A stretch of 6,092 bases of DNA, taken from Desulfotomaculaceae bacterium. GTDB taxonomy: Bacteria > Bacillota > Desulfotomaculia > Desulfotomaculales > Pelotomaculaceae. Positions 4,806 to 6,092 of the stretch are shown here, in pieces. The notes beneath the pieces were generated by a model. The model ran no database searches and was not told the origin of the DNA. It saw only the letters and a program-made list of their open reading frames with translations. A program made the translations under genes and the position numbers. The stretch spans positions 1-6,092 of the forward strand of contig JAQVLS010000107.1 of the NCBI GenBank assembly GCA_028704035.1, read 5' to 3'. Every line of letters begins with the position of its first letter. Positions within the stretch are counted from its first letter, which is position 1.

Positions 4806-6092
4806 CGGACTCCCTGTGGTGTGTCTTCCAGGACAATACCCAGTTCCTTCAACCCGTCCCTGATCCGATCAGCGGTTCCCCAATCCTTTTTCTTGCGGGA
4901 TTCCTGCCGCACTTCTATGATCAGACCGATCAACCCCTCGGCCAGGTCCGAGCCATTTTCAGCAGTACTTTCAAGTAGTATCGTCCTGTTGCTGTCAACC
5001 TTAAAAACACCCAGCACTTCATTGAATATGGCAAACAAATCCATCGCTTTTTGGAGAACTGCCCTGTCAGCTTCCGACACTGTCTCGCCAAGGCGCCGCA
5101 CCGCTGTATTAACTTCTCTAGCCAGATCAAAATTAATGCCAATGGCCAGTGCTGTATTAAAATCATCATCCATAGCTGCTTCAAATGAGTCCTTAAGTTC
5201 ATCCAGGCGCATCTCAAATGTTTGATTCTTATTTATAACCGTACCAGCTTTTAAATCATTTGTGTTCTCCTGGCGGGTTTTTGCTAAAGCTTCAGCCAGG
5301 AGGCGGACACTGGTCTTAATTCTCTCTAGTCCGCGACCGGCGTCAGCCAGCTTTTCATCATCAAAATCCAGCGGGCTGCGGTAGTGAGTGGATAGAAGGA
5401 AGAACCGCACGATCTCCGGGGAAAACCTGGTCAGGATATCCCGCACCAGGAAAAAGTTGCCCCGTGATTTAGACATTTTTTCCTCGTTCACGGTGATAAA
5501 TCCGTTATGTGCCCAGTAGCGGACAAACGGTTCGCCGGTAGCAGCTTCGCTCTGAGCAATTTCATTCTCATGGTGCGGGAAGACCAGGTCGAACCCGCCG
5601 CCGTGGATATCAAAATTTATGCCTAGATATTTCAGCGACATGGCCGAACACTCAATGTGCCAGCCAGGCCGGCCGGAACCCCAGGGACTGTCCCAATGAG
5701 GCTCTCCTGGTTTTGCCGCTTTCCAGAGGACAAAGTCCAGAGGATCACGTTTTCTGGTATCTATCTCTACCCGGGCACCGGCCTGCATATCATCGAGGGT
5801 GCGCCCGGAGAGTTTTCCGTAACCGGCAAATTTTCTTACTTCAAAATAAACATCCCCGTCCACAATATACGCGGAGCCGTTATCCACAAGCTTTTCTACC
5901 AGGCTGACAATCTCGTCAATATGTTCCGTAACCAGGGGATGCATATCCGCGCGGCGGACATTCAGGACATCGGCGTCTTTAAAGTACTCCTGAATATAGC
6001 TGCGGGACAGCTCAAGCGGATCACGTTTCTCTTCAATAGCCCGGTTGATAATCTTATCATCTATATCCGTGAAATTTTGGATATAAAGGACC
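4787..6092 (-). CDS. cysS: Cysteinyl-tRNA synthetase, 5' end outside window
   Basis: This class I aminoacyl-tRNA synthetase charges tRNA-Cys. The frame runs to the window edge with no start; about 434 codons are present, and roughly 60 N-terminal residues, including the HIGH motif, are missing. The visible part opens with [20 protein letters not shown], standard for CysS. It then has zinc-binding residues in GWHIECSAM and [13 protein letters not shown], and the ATP-binding KMSKS in [10 protein letters not shown]. The C-terminal end [15 protein letters not shown] matches the family end. The first internal ATG (5944) is not the start, because conserved sequence continues upstream. It is the first visible gene of the cysS-mrnC-thyX-rlmB-yacP cluster, and its stop overlaps the proposed mrnC start. 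Confidence 0.96.
   Translation of the reverse strand, partial: VLYIQNFTDIDDKIINRAIEEKRDPLELSRSYIQEYFKDADVLNVRRADMHPLVTEHIDEIVSLVEKLVDNGSAYIVDGDVYFEVRKFAGYGKLSGRTLDDMQAGARVEIDTRKRDPLDFVLWKAAKPGEPHWDSPWGSGRPGWHIECSAMSLKYLGINFDIHGGGFDLVFPHHENEIAQSEAATGEPFVRYWAHNGFITVNEEKMSKSRGNFFLVRDILTRFSPEIVRFFLLSTHYRSPLDFDDEKLADAGRGLERIKTSVRLLAEALAKTRQENTNDLKAGTVINKNQTFEMRLDELKDSFEAAMDDDFNTALAIGINFDLAREVNTAVRRLGETVSEADRAVLQKAMDLFAIFNEVLGVFKVDSNRTILLESTAENGSDLAEGLIGLIIEVRQESRKKKDWGTADRIRDGLKELGIVLEDTPQGVRWKKQV

Noticed and set aside
4930..5217. 95-codon minus-strand frame inside cysS
   Set aside because: It is a shadow frame of the cysS C-terminal domain.

Overview
The window is chromosomal DNA of an endospore-forming Firmicute, and every gene reads on the minus strand. 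The gene order cysS-mrnC-thyX-rlmB-yacP-sigH, followed by tRNA genes and tuf, is typical of Clostridia/Peptococcaceae (Desulfotomaculum/Pelotomaculum-like). The protein sequences, the use of ThyX, and a SigH almost identical to the Bacillus protein in its core fit this. The genus is an inference from memory of gene order and was not tested by a search.

Layout in the direction of transcription (high to low coordinates). At 6092-2190 lies a tightly packed RNA/translation cluster: cysS (5' end outside the window), mrnC (Mini-III, 23S rRNA maturation), thyX (flavin-dependent thymidylate synthase), rlmB (23S rRNA Gm methyltransferase, apparently with a CTG start) and yacP/rae1 (NYN/PIN-like mRNA endonuclease). 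After a 198-bp gap with a near-consensus sigma-A promoter comes sigH (1991-1347), the early-sporulation sigma factor. Next are five tRNA genes, all with encoded CCA: Thr(UGU), Tyr(GUA), fMet(CAU), Thr(GGU) and Met(CAU). They carry three good sigma-A promoters and two intrinsic terminators. Last is the start of tuf (EF-Tu), cut by the window edge.

Apart from thyX and sigH, the products all serve translation: aminoacylation, rRNA processing and modification, ribosome-linked mRNA decay, tRNAs and EF-Tu. SigH links the locus to the sporulation transition.

No mobile element, CRISPR array, phage or defence system is visible, and I see no new multi-gene system. The points worth a second look are: (1) a full match to the SigH promoter consensus upstream of tuf, about 1.1 kb from sigH itself; (2) a tRNA order recalling the E. 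coli thrU-tyrU-glyT-thrT-tufB operon; (3) inverted elements whose arms are tandem heptamers, one after each tRNA-Thr, and a third built of nonamers before thyX; (4) non-standard or ambiguous starts of rlmB (CTG), sigH (GTG overlapped by AUGUGA) and mrnC (three TTG codons).
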